From Burkholderiales bacterium (lineage in GTDB: Bacteria > Pseudomonadota > Gammaproteobacteria > Burkholderiales > WYBJ01), in assembly GCA_020848435.1 (NCBI GenBank), contig JADLAC010000051.1, positions 62,001-126,000 on the forward strand: a stretch of 64,000 nt of DNA, in the 5' to 3' direction. A program made the translations under genes and the position numbers. This document shows positions 38,014-47,716 of this stretch, piece by piece. Below the pieces are notes generated by a model. The model saw nothing but the letters and a program-made list of their open reading frames with translations, was not told the DNA's origin and searched no databases. Positions within the stretch are counted from its first letter, which is position 1; each line of letters opens with the position of its first letter.

Positions 38014-38835
38014 TCACGCCGCAAGCGACCCCGCCGCCTTGGCGGGCTCAGCCGCGGCCGGCTTCAGGCCGTAGATCTTCCGCCATTCGGCGAGCGCCCC
38101 GCCCTCGGGCCCCTTGTAGAGCAAGCGCCGGCTACTCTCGAGGCCGATGCTGCGATGAAGCTCGGCCATCGACTCGGCGCTCTTCAACAACACGGCATTC
38201 GAATCCAGGATCAGCGTGCCTTCGACTTCGCGAATGCGTTCGCGCGAGATGATCGCATTCACCGTGGCGCACGCGGCCAGGATCACCTCCGCGCCCAGGC
38301 GCGACAAGCGCGTTGCTTCGGTCATGAAGCGTTCGGTCATTTCGCCGGGTCGCGCGAACCCGTCCTGCACGCGGGTGAAATCCATCCCCAGGTTACCGAA
38401 GGGAATGTGCCGAGAGCTCAAGCCGTACTCGAACGCTCGCCGATCGTAATACTGCGACTGCTTTTCGTGGAACGCGATGCCGGAAAAGCGCTGCCCGAAC
38501 ATGCATGCCGTGAGCATCGATGTCTCGCCCAGCCCCAACACCGGGATCGATACCAGCTCGCGCGCTTCCTGCATCGCCGGATCGAGGAAGCAGCCGATCG
38601 CGACCGCATCGTAGCCCGCGTCGGCGGCTTGGAGGATCTTGTTCAGCACCCCACCCGGACCGAAGTTGTTCAGCGCGACCACGGCATTGAAGTGCAGGTC
38701 CATCGAGCCGTTGTCCACTCCGCTGATGCGTATCTCGGTATCGGCACGCTTGACCGCCTCCAATTGCGCGCCCAAGGCGTTGCGGTAATCGTGCAGACGG
38801 TGAATCGGGCTGCTGCTCTGCCACCAGATTTTCAT
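38014..38835 (-). CDS. Asp/Glu/hydantoin racemase-family protein
   Basis: The 273-residue protein has the two cysteine motifs of this superfamily: AVAIGCFLDPAMQEAREL (first Cys near residue 87) and VILAACATVNAIIS (second near residue 188), expected at the two faces of the active site. Closest in type are hydantoin racemases and arylmalonate decarboxylase- or maleate isomerase-like proteins, so the reaction may be racemisation, isomerisation or decarboxylation. The ATG at 38835 follows GAGGAACGAG. It is divergent from the UxaA-family gene. Confidence 0.85.
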   Translation of the reverse strand: MKIWWQSSSPIHRLHDYRNALGAQLEAVKRADTEIRISGVDNGSMDLHFNAVVALNNFGPGGVLNKILQAADAGYDAVAIGCFLDPAMQEARELVSIPVLGLGETSMLTACMFGQRFSGIAFHEKQSQYYDRRAFEYGLSSRHIPFGNLGMDFTRVQDGFARPGEMTERFMTEATRLSRLGAEVILAACATVNAIISRERIREVEGTLILDSNAVLLKSAESMAELHRSIGLESSRRLLYKGPEGGALAEWRKIYGLKPAAAEPAKAAGSLAA

Positions 38836-39046
38836 GATCTCGTTCCTCACTGCCATACCCGGCGCCTCGCGCCCAACGGCGCCGCGCGAGCACCCATGCT
38901 AGCCGCGCGCCGCATCGATACCTTGACGCACATCAAGCCGGGTCGCGGCTGGAGCCCGCCTTGGCGCGGTTTCGAGGCCCGCGCGATAATGCCGTGCGGG
39001 ACCGCCGCGAGGAGCCGCGCCACCAACCCACCATTCGGGAGCCGCC

Positions 39047-40603
39047 ATGGCCTTGATCGAAATTCGCGAGAAACCGACCGCCGGCATGACCATACGGCTG
39101 CATGAGAACGACAACGTCGTGGTGGCGCGCTCCGATCTCGCCATCGGCGCCAAGCTCGATCCGCAAGGCTTGGTCTGCCGCAGCCAGGTGAGCGCGGGCT
39201 TCAAGGTCGCGGCGCGCAACATCGTGCGCGGCGAGCCGATTCGCAAATACAACGTCGTCATCGGCTTCGCAGCCGCCGACATCGCGGCCGGCAGCCTGGT
39301 GCATTCGCACAACACGGAGTTTCGCGAGTTCGACCGCGATTACGCCTATGCGCAGGATTACGTTCCGGTCGAGCTCTTACCCGAGCATGAGCGCGCGAGC
39401 TTCCTCGGCATCGTCCGGGAAAACGGCCAAGTGGCGACGCGCAATTACGTCGGCATTCTGTCGACGGTGAATTGTTCGGCGACCGTGGTCCACAAGATCG
39501 CGGCATGGTTCACGCCCGAGCGGCTTGCCGACTATCCGAACATCGATGGGGTGGTCGCCTTCGCCCACGGCCTCGGCTGCGGCATGGAGATGACTGGCGA
39601 GCCGATGGATCTGCTGCGGCGCACGATCGCGGGGTATGCGCTGCACGCGAACCTCGGCGCGGCGCTCGTGATTGGCCTGGGGTGCGAGCGCAACCAGATC
39701 AGCGGCCTGCTCAAGGCCCATCCGGATCTCAATCCGAACGAGCGCTTGCGCACTTTCGTCATGCAGGACAGCGGCGGCACGCGCAAGACCATCGAGGCGG
39801 GGATCGCGGCCGTGAAGGAGATGTTGCCGCAAGCCAATCGGGGCACCCGCCGCAGCGTGCCCGCAAGCCATATCAGCGTCGGCCTGCAATGCGGCGGCTC
39901 GGATGGCTTCTCTTCGATCACGGCCAACCCGGCGCTCGGCGCGGCGATGGACTTGCTCGTTCGCCACGGCGGCACGGCGATCCTGTCCGAGACGCCCGAA
40001 ATCTACGGCGTCGAGCACACCTTGACGCGCCGCGCCTGCTCGCGCGCAGTGGGCGAAAAGCTGATCGAGCGCATTCGCTGGTGGAAGGATGTTTATACCG
40101 TGGGTCGCGATACCCAGATCAACGGCGCCGTCAGCCCGGGCAACCAGCACGGCGGGCTCGCCAACATCCTGGAAAAATCGCTGGGCTCCTCGATGAAAGG
40201 CGGCACCGGTCCGCTCATGGAGGTCTATCGCTACGCCGAGCCGGTGACCAGGAAGGGCTTCGTCTTCATGGATACGCCGGGCTTCGACCCGTGCTCGGCG
40301 ACCGGCCAGATAGCCGGCGGTGCCAACGTCATCCTGTTCACCACCGGGCGCGGCTCGTGTTTCGGCGCGAAGCCGGTGCCTTCGGTGAAGCTCGCCACCA
40401 ACACGCCCATGTATCGCAAGCTCACCGAAGACATGGACATCAATTGCGGCGAAATCCTGGACGGCACGGCGAGCGTGCAGAGCATGGGCGAGAAAATCTT
40501 CCGGCACACGCTGCGCATCTGCTCGGGCGAGCGCAGCAAGAGCGAAGCGCTCGGTCTGGGCGACCACGAGTTCGTGCCCTGGAACATCGGGGTCGTGGGT
40601 TGA
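39047..40603 (+). CDS. UxaA-family sugar-acid dehydratase (altronate/galactarate type)
   Basis: The 518-residue protein has the N-terminal SAF domain (ENDNVVVARSDLAIGAKL) and the C-terminal UxaA/GarD catalytic domain (GIVRENGQVATRNYVGILSTVNCSA; SHISVGLQCGGSDGFSSITANPALG; MDTPGFDPCSATGQIAGGANVILFTTGRGS), a full-length single chain. Family members dehydrate D-altronate or galactarate with a metal ion. Two Bug receptor genes follow on the opposite strand and may supply the sugar acid or a related hydroxy acid. GGGAG precedes the ATG. Confidence 0.9.
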   Translation: MALIEIREKPTAGMTIRLHENDNVVVARSDLAIGAKLDPQGLVCRSQVSAGFKVAARNIVRGEPIRKYNVVIGFAAADIAAGSLVHSHNTEFREFDRDYAYAQDYVPVELLPEHERASFLGIVRENGQVATRNYVGILSTVNCSATVVHKIAAWFTPERLADYPNIDGVVAFAHGLGCGMEMTGEPMDLLRRTIAGYALHANLGAALVIGLGCERNQISGLLKAHPDLNPNERLRTFVMQDSGGTRKTIEAGIAAVKEMLPQANRGTRRSVPASHISVGLQCGGSDGFSSITANPALGAAMDLLVRHGGTAILSETPEIYGVEHTLTRRACSRAVGEKLIERIRWWKDVYTVGRDTQINGAVSPGNQHGGLANILEKSLGSSMKGGTGPLMEVYRYAEPVTRKGFVFMDTPGFDPCSATGQIAGGANVILFTTGRGSCFGAKPVPSVKLATNTPMYRKLTEDMDINCGEILDGTASVQSMGEKIFRHTLRICSGERSKSEALGLGDHEFVPWNIGVVG

Positions 40604-40832
40604 ACGTGCACGCGGCAGGAGCGAGGCGAACGTTCCGGATGATCACGAGCTCGCACCGCGTCGCCGCGCTTTCTGGATGATCACGAGGTCGCGCCTTATC
40701 GACTGCGCCAGTTGAACGATCTCGCACGGCGCGAAGCGTTGGATGCTGAACGCCCCGCGCTCGATTCGGCCCCGAGCGAGGTCGATGGCGCCCGCCGCCG
40801 CGACGCAGCGCATGCCGCAGCGCGCGTCGATG

Positions 40833-41810
40833 TCATTCCAGCTTGATGCCTGCCTCCTTGATCACCTTGGCCCAGCGCGCGATGTCGTTACGCACGAACT
40901 GCGTGAATTCCTCGGGCGTGTTGGATTTGGGCTCCGCGCCCATGCTCGTGAATCGATCCTGGACCGCCTTGGAAGCAATGACCTTGGCGGTCACATCCGC
41001 GAGCCGATCGATGATCGCCTTCGGCGTGGCGCCCGGTGCGAACAATCCGGTGAAGGTATTCGCCTCGCATCCCTTGCAGCCCTGCTCCAACAGAGTTGGA
41101 ATGTCCGGCACCTGGCTCGAGCGCGTGGTCTGCGTGATCCCGATCGCGCGCAGCTTGCCTGAGCGGATATAGCCGATCGAGGCCGTGAGCTGGTCGAAGA
41201 TCAGATCGATCTGGCCACCCATGAGGTCGACCAGCGCCGGGCCGCTGCCTTTGTACGGCACGTGGGTGAATTGCGCGCCGGTGGCGAGTTGGAAGACTTC
41301 GCCCGCGAGATGATTGGTGGAGCCTGCACCCGGCGAGCCCATGGTCATGCGTCCGGGCTGCTGCTTCGCCAGCGCGATCAGCTCCTTCATGTTGCGCGCG
41401 CGCAATGCCGGATGCACGACGATGACGAGCGGCACGTCGTTCACCATCGATATCGCGGCCAGGTCCCGCACCGGATTGTACGGCAGCTTCGGATAAAGGC
41501 TGGGCGCGCCGGTGATCGTGCCGGTCGAGCCGACCACCAGCGTGTAGCCGTCGGGGGGCGCTTTCGCGGTGAGATCGACGCCGATGGTGCCCGAGGCACC
41601 GCCGCGGTTCTCCACCACCAGCGCGACGCCCAACATCTCCGACAAGCCCGGCGAGATGGTGCGCGCCGTGATGTCGATATTGCCCCCGGGCGGAAACGGG
41701 ACGATGAGCCGGATCGGCTTCTCCGGATATTTCTGTGCCGAAGCCACTGGCGCAAACACCGCCGCGGCCGCACAAGCCGCGGCTATCGAGCGTGCCGCAT
41801 GTCGTAGCAT
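40833..41810 (-). CDS. Bug-family receptor, convergent with the UxaA gene
   Basis: The 325-residue protein has a signal peptide ending at VASAQ, then YPEKPIRLIVPFPPGGNIDITAR, ENRGGASGTIGVDLTAKAPPDGYT, and HVPYKGSGPALVDLMGGQIDLIFD. The ATG at 41810 has GGGAGGCGAGTC upstream. It is a periplasmic carboxylate-type receptor. A second Bug gene lies about 220 bp upstream on the same strand, and a UxaA-family dehydratase gene faces it. Confidence 0.92.
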   Translation of the reverse strand: MLRHAARSIAAACAAAAVFAPVASAQKYPEKPIRLIVPFPPGGNIDITARTISPGLSEMLGVALVVENRGGASGTIGVDLTAKAPPDGYTLVVGSTGTITGAPSLYPKLPYNPVRDLAAISMVNDVPLVIVVHPALRARNMKELIALAKQQPGRMTMGSPGAGSTNHLAGEVFQLATGAQFTHVPYKGSGPALVDLMGGQIDLIFDQLTASIGYIRSGKLRAIGITQTTRSSQVPDIPTLLEQGCKGCEANTFTGLFAPGATPKAIIDRLADVTAKVIASKAVQDRFTSMGAEPKSNTPEEFTQFVRNDIARWAKVIKEAGIKLE

Positions 41811-42033
41811 GACTCGCCTCCCGGGTTGGCGCGCCGGCTGGCCGCCGCGTTGCCGAGGCTTCGGTTTCGGCCGGTGCACGAAAAGCCAGAGCCTACTGGG
41901 AACGATCCCCAGGCGCAACGCAGGCACGCTAAGCTCAACGAACGATGCATTGGGCACGAAGGAACACGCAGTGCTTGTTGAACGCGCCCTCAAAAACAGC
42001 AGGATAACGTGGTCTGTCCGGTTTTTCCCGCAC

Positions 42034-43050
42034 TCAGCGCGCCAGTTCGGCCTTCAGCCCGCCCGCCTGGATGACGCGCGCATACTGCTCGATCTCCGCA
42101 CGCAGGAACCTGGCGAACTCTTCGGGCGTGCTGCCGATGGTTTCGGCGCCGAGCGCGCCATAGCGGCTCGACGCTTCGGGCGAACGCATCGCCGCCGCCA
42201 GCTCGCGGCTGACGCGCTCCAGGACGGCCTTCGGCGTCCCGGCCGGAGACAACACGCCGTTCCAGATGACGGCCTGATAACCCGGCACGCCCGCCTCGGC
42301 GATCGTAGGCACCTCGGGTAATTGGCTCGAGCGTTTCGTGCCGGTGAGCCCCAGGGCTTTCAACTTGCCCGCGCGAATGTGAGGGATCGACGCCGTGAGG
42401 CTGGGAATCGCGACGTGCAAGTGTCCCGCGATCACGTCGGTGAGGCTTTGTGCCGTGCCCTTGTAGGGGACGTGCACGAGCGCAATCCCGGCCATGAGAT
42501 TGAGCAGAGCGCCGGCCATGTTGGCCGTCGAGCCGACGCCGGTGGAGCCGTAATTGAGCGCGTTCGGCTTCGCCTTCGCCAGCGCGATGAGATCCTTCAG
42601 ATTGCTCGCCGGCAGCGCCGGCGTGATCAGCAAGACCTGAGGCGTTTGTCCGACCAGCGAGATCGGCGTGAGGTCCTTCAGTGTGTCGTAGGGCAGCTTG
42701 GCGGCGAGACTCGGATTGACCGCGAAGGTGCTGGCGACGAGCAGCAGCGTATAACCGTCGGCCGGCGCCTTGGCCGCGAGCCCGGTGCCGATGATGCTGG
42801 CGCCGCCGGGTCGATTGTCGACCACGACCTGCTGGCGCAGTCGCGCGCCCAAACCGTCGGCGACGATACGCCCGACGATGTCCGCATTGCCCCCCGGCGC
42901 ATACGGCACGATGAGCCGGACCGGCCGGCCGGGATAGGTCTCTGCCGCCACCGCCGCCGGCGTCGCCGCACACGTGGCTGCGATCACAATCGCGCCGGCC
43001 CTTCGGCCTGCCGGATGCATTCGAGCGCGATGGCGGGCATGGGCTGTCAT
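42034..43050 (-). CDS. Bug-family receptor, upstream of 40833-41810
   Basis: The 338-residue protein has a longer than usual N terminus (about 40 residues) ending at AAVAAE, then TYPGRPVRLIVPYAPGGNADIVGR, DNRPGGASIIGTGLAAKAPADGYT and HVPYKGTAQSLTDVIAGHLHVA. The ATG at 43050 follows AAGGAGGAGTC, a strong site. An internal ATG ten codons on is also possible. Between it and ccmG there is a block of 27-bp imperfect repeats. Although on the same strand as the ccm operon, it is probably a separate unit. Confidence 0.9.
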   Translation of the reverse strand: MTAHARHRARMHPAGRRAGAIVIAATCAATPAAVAAETYPGRPVRLIVPYAPGGNADIVGRIVADGLGARLRQQVVVDNRPGGASIIGTGLAAKAPADGYTLLLVASTFAVNPSLAAKLPYDTLKDLTPISLVGQTPQVLLITPALPASNLKDLIALAKAKPNALNYGSTGVGSTANMAGALLNLMAGIALVHVPYKGTAQSLTDVIAGHLHVAIPSLTASIPHIRAGKLKALGLTGTKRSSQLPEVPTIAEAGVPGYQAVIWNGVLSPAGTPKAVLERVSRELAAAMRSPEASSRYGALGAETIGSTPEEFARFLRAEIEQYARVIQAGGLKAELAR

Positions 43051-43083
43051 GACTCCTCCTTGCTCGCCCGGTGTTGCGGGCGG

Positions 43084-43165
43084 CTCAGCTTCGCGACTCT
43101 CGCGCCGAAGCTCAGCTCCGGGACTCTCGCTCCGCGGCTTCAGCTCCGCGGCTCTCAACGCCGCG
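43084..43165. repeat. Three imperfect 27-bp tandem repeats
   Basis: Units start at about 43084, 43111 and 43139. Each begins (C/T)TCAGCT(T/C)C and carries a GACTCTCGC- or GGCTCTCAAC-like centre. They lie between the ccmG stop and the Bug gene. No function is evident; they could form a structured RNA after ccmG or be slipped-strand expansions. Confidence 0.55.
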
Positions 43166-43216
43166 CGCACCTGCGCGATGCGCCGAAACGCTTCGCCTTC
43201 ACGCGCGCAGCGCCGG

Positions 43217-43747
43217 TCACATCTTCGCCACCAGCGGCATGATCTTTTGCTCGATGATCTGCCAGGTGAGCGGTCCGGTCTGCTTGAAACGGATGATACC
43301 TTCGCGATCGACCAGGTAGGTTTCGGGCGCACCGTAGACGCCGAAGTCGATCGCGACTTTGCCGTCGCGATCGACGCCGCTGGCGATGTAGGGATCGCCA
43401 TAGCGCGCGAGCCAGGCGCTCGCATCCTCGTGCTTGTCCTTCCAGTTGAGCCCGTAGAGCGGGATCGTGCCCTTCTTCGCCAGCTCCACCAGGACCGGAT
43501 GCTCCTCGCGGCAGGACACGCACCACGAGCCCCACACGTTCAGCAGGTAGACCTTGCCGCGCAGGTCCGCGTCCGAAAGCGTCTTCGCGCTGTCGTCGAG
43601 CAGCGGCACGGTAAAGGCCGGCACTTGCTTGCCGATCAGCGGCGAAGGCACTTCGCGCGGATTGAGCGCCAGGCCGCGCCAGAGGAAGAACGCGATGGCG
43701 AGAAAGATCGCCAGTGGAGCGAGGTAGCGCAGCGCCTTCGCCGACAT
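43217..43747 (-). CDS. ccmG: Cytochrome c maturation thioredoxin-like protein CcmG/DsbE
   Basis: The 176-residue protein has an N-terminal membrane anchor (LAPLAIFLAIAFFLW), then a periplasmic thioredoxin fold with the redox pair in WGSWCVSCREEHPVL and the cis-Pro loop GAPETYLVDREG. It reduces apocytochrome c or CcmH before haem attachment. It is the last gene of the ccm operon here, straight after ccmE (10 bp), whereas in the classical order ccmF separates them. GGGAGCCGGAG precedes the ATG. Confidence 0.95.
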   Translation of the reverse strand: MSAKALRYLAPLAIFLAIAFFLWRGLALNPREVPSPLIGKQVPAFTVPLLDDSAKTLSDADLRGKVYLLNVWGSWCVSCREEHPVLVELAKKGTIPLYGLNWKDKHEDASAWLARYGDPYIASGVDRDGKVAIDFGVYGAPETYLVDREGIIRFKQTGPLTWQIIEQKIMPLVAKM

Positions 43748-43757
43748 CTCCGGCTCC

Positions 43758-44243
43758 CTACTTCTGCACGCTCGCGCGCGCCTTGTCGACGAACTCTTCG
43801 CGCGGCTTGACCGGGTGCCCGGCCTTGCGCAGCGCCTCCTCGGCTTCCGGCGGCATGTAGTTCTCGTCGTGCTTGGCGAGCACCTGCGAGGCGACGAATA
43901 TGCCGTCGGCGCCGAGCGCGCCCTGCGCCACCACGCCCTTACCCTCCTTGAACAGATCGGGCAGGATGCCGTGGTAGATGACCGGTACGGTGCGCGCGTT
44001 GTCGGTCACGCGAAAGCGCACTTCGACGCTGCCGCTCGCGCGCGCCAAGCTGCCGGGCTCGACCAGCCCGCCGATGCGGAAACTGCGGTTCTTCGGCGCC
44101 TCCTCGGCGAACACCTGGCTCGGGGTGTAGAAGAAGACCAGGTTGCTGCGAAACGCGTTCAATACCAGTGCCGCCGCGACCCCGAGCGCGACTATGCCGG
44201 CGGCGATCCAGGCGAAACGCCGGTGCCGCGCCCTAATCTCCAT
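43758..44243 (-). CDS. ccmE: Cytochrome c-type biogenesis haem chaperone CcmE
   Basis: The 161-residue protein has one N-terminal membrane helix ([19 protein letters not shown]) and an OB-fold periplasmic domain. The haem-binding His is in [14 protein letters not shown] near residue 128. It takes haem from CcmC/CcmD and gives it to CcmF. Its ATG and ribosome site (GGAGGTGAATC) lie inside the end of ccmD, so the two are translationally coupled. Confidence 0.96.
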   Translation of the reverse strand: MEIRARHRRFAWIAAGIVALGVAAALVLNAFRSNLVFFYTPSQVFAEEAPKNRSFRIGGLVEPGSLARASGSVEVRFRVTDNARTVPVIYHGILPDLFKEGKGVVAQGALGADGIFVASQVLAKHDENYMPPEAEEALRKAGHPVKPREEFVDKARASVQK

Positions 44244-44394
44244 GATTCACCTCCGCTTCCGCGCGCGCCCGCGCGAACGCGCGCCGCCTGCGCCGTACCA
44301 GCGCGATGCACTCGGCGCCTATGGCGATGACGGCAACGCCATAGGCGCCCCACACGTAGCCGCCGTAACCGCCCATCGCCAGCCATTCCATCAT
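44233..44394 (-). CDS. ccmD: Haem exporter protein CcmD
   Basis: The 53-residue protein has [19 protein letters not shown], one membrane helix, and a positively charged cytoplasmic segment ([15 protein letters not shown]), the normal CcmD layout. It helps release holo-CcmE from CcmC. The ATG at 44394 overlaps the ccmC stop (ATGA); a second ATG follows at once and could also be used. Confidence 0.92.
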   Translation of the reverse strand: MMEWLAMGGYGGYVWGAYGVAVIAIGAECIALVRRRRRAFARARAEAEVNHGD

Positions 44395-45131
44395 CGCGCT
44401 TTCCCGTCCACGTGCCCTTGCAGCCATTCGGCGCCCGCTTCGCGTTCCAGGATGATCGCCCGCACGCGCAGCAGCGAAGCACCGATGGCATACAGCCACG
44501 CCGCCAGGCTCATGATTAGCATGCCGGTCAGCATGATCCGCGCCATCTTCGGCGAGGCCGTCAGACTAACAGACGCCCCTTGATGCAAAGTGTTCCACCA
44601 CTGCACGGAGAAATAGATGATGGGCACGTTGACCACGCCGACGATCGCGAGCAGCGCCGCCGCCCGGTCGGCACGGCGGGGATCCTCGATCGCCGCCTGC
44701 AGCGCCATGAAGCCGAGATAGAGAAAGAGCAGGATCAGCTCAGAGGTGAGGCGTGCATCCCACACCCAGTACGCACCCCAGGTCGGGCGCCCCCACAGCG
44801 CCCCGGTCCACAAGGCGAGAAACGTGAACATGGCGCCGGTCGGCGCGAGCGCCGACATCATCATCGCCGACAAGCGCGTGTTGAGGCTCAAGAACAGCAC
44901 GCCGTAGGCGGCCATCACGACGTATATGAACATCGACATCCACGCCGCCGGCACGTGTATGTAGATGATGCGGTAGGCGTCGCCTTGCTGGAAATCCGTG
45001 GGCGCGGCGATCAGACCGATATACAGACCGGCCGCCCCAAGCAGCGCGGCAGCGACGAAGAACCAGGGGGCGAGCGCGCCGGCCACGGGGTAGAAGGTCG
45101 CGGGCGATGCGTAACGATAAAGCCAGCGCAT
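44391..45131 (-). CDS. ccmC: Haem transporter/lyase component CcmC
   Basis: The 246-residue protein has six membrane helices and the tryptophan-rich WWD motif (WGRPTWGAYWVWDARLTSEL) that holds haem for transfer to CcmE. Axial-ligand histidines are expected in YIHVPAAWMS and WNTLHQGASVS. It is 5 bp after ccmB and overlaps ccmD. Confidence 0.96.
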   Translation of the reverse strand: MRWLYRYASPATFYPVAGALAPWFFVAAALLGAAGLYIGLIAAPTDFQQGDAYRIIYIHVPAAWMSMFIYVVMAAYGVLFLSLNTRLSAMMMSALAPTGAMFTFLALWTGALWGRPTWGAYWVWDARLTSELILLFLYLGFMALQAAIEDPRRADRAAALLAIVGVVNVPIIYFSVQWWNTLHQGASVSLTASPKMARIMLTGMLIMSLAAWLYAIGASLLRVRAIILEREAGAEWLQGHVDGKAR

Positions 45132-45136
45132 GATGT

Positions 45137-45820
45137 TCAGTCGATCGCGGTTCGAACGGCGGCGGCGGTCGCGAGCGGCGATCCGACCAGGGCGAGGATC
45201 AGCTCCGCGCCCAGCACCGAGAGATGGCCTTCCATCCCCAGGCCCGCGGCATACGCCTCCACCGCGCCGACGCCGAAGACGAGCAGCGGAATGTACAGCG
45301 GCAACAACAGCAACGCGAGCAGCGCGCCACCGCCGCGCAGCCCCAGGGTGAGCGCGGCCATGATGCCACCGATCAGGCTGAGCACGGGCGTTCCCAGCAG
45401 CAACGTCACGAGCAGCACGCCGATCTCACCGAAGCTCAAGCCGAATTGCACGCCCACCAGAGGCGCGCAGACGATGAGCGGACAGCCCGTGGTCAGCCAA
45501 TGGGCGCCGATCTTGCCGGCCACGATGCTGGGAAAAGGCATGTGGCCGAGCAGCATCTGCTCCAGCGAGCCGTCGACGTAGTCGAGCGTGAACATCCGGT
45601 GCAAGGACAGCAGGCAGGCGAGCGCCGCACACACCCAGATGATACCGGCGCCGATGCGGTGCAGGATGCGCGGGTCGGGGCCGACGCTGAGCGGAAAGAG
45701 CGTCGCGACGATGAGAAAAAAGCCGAGCACGACCAGCACCTCGGCGCTCGAGCGCGCGCTGAGCTTCAAGTCGCGCCGCAGTCCCCATGCAAAGCCTGCC
45801 CATGCGCCCGCCTCGCTCAT
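45137..45820 (-). CDS. ccmB: Haem exporter permease CcmB
   Basis: The 227-residue protein has six hydrophobic segments and typical CcmB blocks: WVCAALACLLSLHRMFTLDYVDGSLEQML and KIGAHWLTTGCPLIVCAPLVG. With the CcmA ATPase it forms the ABC part of the CcmABCD complex. Its start overlaps the ccmA stop by 4 bp. Confidence 0.95.
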   Translation of the reverse strand: MSEAGAWAGFAWGLRRDLKLSARSSAEVLVVLGFFLIVATLFPLSVGPDPRILHRIGAGIIWVCAALACLLSLHRMFTLDYVDGSLEQMLLGHMPFPSIVAGKIGAHWLTTGCPLIVCAPLVGVQFGLSFGEIGVLLVTLLLGTPVLSLIGGIMAALTLGLRGGGALLALLLLPLYIPLLVFGVGAVEAYAAGLGMEGHLSVLGAELILALVGSPLATAAAVRTAID

Positions 45821-46467
45821 GCGCCACCCAGGCGCAACTCCGCGGTTTGCCCAGCCGGCAGATCGATCCGGTCGTGCGTGGCCACGAGCGCGACACCGCC
45901 GCGCGCGAGGTGAGCGCGCAGAATGTCGCCGAGCAAGACGCGCGCATCGCTGTCGAGGGCGGCCGTCGGTTCATCGAGGAGCCATAGCTTGCGCCGCGAC
46001 AAGCTCAAGCGCGCCAGCGTCAAGCGCTGCTTCTGTCCCTGCGACAAGCGCTTCACCTGCAACGCCGCGCGTCGTGCGAGGCCCACGCGCTGCAGGGCCT
46101 GCGCGCGCTCGGCCGCGCCAACCTGGCCGCCGTCGAGATCGCAGGCGAGCTCGAGGTTTTCCGCGACGCTCAGCTCGTCCTTGTGCCCGGGCTTGTGGCC
46201 GGCGTAGGTCAGTTGCATGCGCCAGACAGCGCTACGCAGCGCCGCGTCGCGGCCATTCCAGCGCACCTCGCCCGCCGCCGGTTCGGTCAATCCGGCCAGC
46301 GCACGCAATAGCGTCGTCTTGCCGCTGCCGTTCGGGCCGACCAGGAAGAGCGCCGCGCCCGGCGAAACCGCGAGGTCGATCGACTCGAACAGCGCCCTGC
46401 CGCCGCGCTCGCAACCCACAGCGCGCGCGCTCAAACCCTGCGCCGCGATGTCAGTCGATGCGGGCAT
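45817..46467 (-). CDS. ccmA: Haem exporter ATPase CcmA
   Basis: The 216-residue ABC ATPase has Walker A GPNGSGKTTLLR, signature LSQGQKQR and Walker B LWLLDEPTAALD. ATP use releases holo-CcmE from CcmC. The ATG at 46467 lies 17 bp inside the end of ccmI; the frame is open further but without homology. In classical operons ccmA is first, while here it is fourth. Confidence 0.95.
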   Translation of the reverse strand: MPASTDIAAQGLSARAVGCERGGRALFESIDLAVSPGAALFLVGPNGSGKTTLLRALAGLTEPAAGEVRWNGRDAALRSAVWRMQLTYAGHKPGHKDELSVAENLELACDLDGGQVGAAERAQALQRVGLARRAALQVKRLSQGQKQRLTLARLSLSRRKLWLLDEPTAALDSDARVLLGDILRAHLARGGVALVATHDRIDLPAGQTAELRLGGA

Positions 46468-47716
46468 CGATCCGCACCTCGATACCGCCGGTGCCCGGCT
46501 TGACCGGCGCGCTGAAGCCTTCGAGGTCGCCGGGTCTGGGCGCGGCATCGCCGCCACGCGATACGCGTGCGCCCACGACGACACGATCGAATTTGGAGAT
46601 CGTCATGCCGGCGCTCATAGCGGTGCTATCGTCGAGTGAAAACCGGTACGGCAGCTCCTGCACGCTGATGCGGCGTATGGCAAGCGGCATCTTGGGTCCT
46701 TCCGCCGCGCGCGCGAACACGAAAACCGTGTCGGTGGGTTTGACCTGCGCGGCGAATTTCGGATCGAGCGCGACGGTGCCGCTGAGCGCCCCCGCTACGG
46801 CCGCTGCCTCGGCTGTCGCCTTCGGAGCGCGTTCGGTTGCCGCAGGCGCGGGTGGCGGAGCGCCCGCGATGAGTGCGCGCGCTTCGGCGATGTTGCCCCG
46901 GATGATGCGCTCGACCTCCGAGCCGGGCTCGACCGCCGGCAGCAGCGTTTCCCAGTAGCGCAGCGCAGTGGCGAAGTCCCTGCGCGCATGGGCTTCGCTC
47001 CCGGCGAGCCACAGCGTCTTCGGATGTTTGGGATCGAGCGTCAAGGCCTGCTTGATCGCGGCGAGCGCCCCCGGGGTCCATTCACCGCCGGCGCTCGCCA
47101 CTTGCATATCCGCATAATCGGCATAGAGCTGCGCCGAATCGGGCACGAGCTCGATGGCGTGCGCGAACGCTTTCACCGCTTCGGGCGCACGGCCCAGCAT
47201 CTGGTACGAACGCGCCAGCAGCACCCAGGCTTCTGCATCGTCGGGTTTGGCCGCGAGCCGCGCCGCCAGACGCTCGGCCAGCTCGCCCAAGTTCTGCATG
47301 TTCTGCGCGTGATCGGGTCCGCCGCCGAGGCCTTTCGCCACCCGCGGGTCGATCGCATCCGGCGTGCCGAGAACCAGATAGGCGAGGATCGCGACCACCG
47401 GTACGCATGCAATTGCAGCGTAACGCCAAGCGCCCGATGCGGCCGCGGGCCGCGCCGCTTCGGCCGTGCCATGCGCCGGTACATCGGCGAGCAGCCGCTG
47501 GCTCAGCTCGATGCGTGCCTGCACGAATTGCTCCGGCGAAACGATCCCTTGATCGCGATCGCGTTCGAGCTCGGCGAGCTGATCCTGAAACAGCGCGATA
47601 TTGGATCGATCCTGATCCACCCCGCTCGCGTGCGTGGCGCGCCGCGCGAGCGGCACGGCGAGCAGCGCGACCACGGCCAGCATCATCGCGCCGGCAACGA
47701 TCCAGAACGTGATCAT
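46451..47716 (-). CDS. ccmI: Cytochrome c maturation TPR protein CcmI
   Basis: The 421-residue protein has two N-terminal membrane helices with a cytoplasmic loop (LAELERDRDQGIVSPEQFVQARIELSQRLL) and a periplasmic TPR region (AWVLLARSYQMLGRAPEAVKAFAHA; NPKTLWLAGSEA-like ALTLDPKHPKTLWLAGSEAHARRDF). The last 130 residues are the CcmI C-terminal domain (VFVFARAAEGPKMPLAIRRIS). It presents apocytochrome c to CcmF/H. Its ATG overlaps the ccmH stop. Confidence 0.93.
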   Translation of the reverse strand: MITFWIVAGAMMLAVVALLAVPLARRATHASGVDQDRSNIALFQDQLAELERDRDQGIVSPEQFVQARIELSQRLLADVPAHGTAEAARPAAASGAWRYAAIACVPVVAILAYLVLGTPDAIDPRVAKGLGGGPDHAQNMQNLGELAERLAARLAAKPDDAEAWVLLARSYQMLGRAPEAVKAFAHAIELVPDSAQLYADYADMQVASAGGEWTPGALAAIKQALTLDPKHPKTLWLAGSEAHARRDFATALRYWETLLPAVEPGSEVERIIRGNIAEARALIAGAPPPAPAATERAPKATAEAAAVAGALSGTVALDPKFAAQVKPTDTVFVFARAAEGPKMPLAIRRISVQELPYRFSLDDSTAMSAGMTISKFDRVVVGARVSRGGDAAPRPGDLEGFSAPVKPGTGGIEVRIDARID

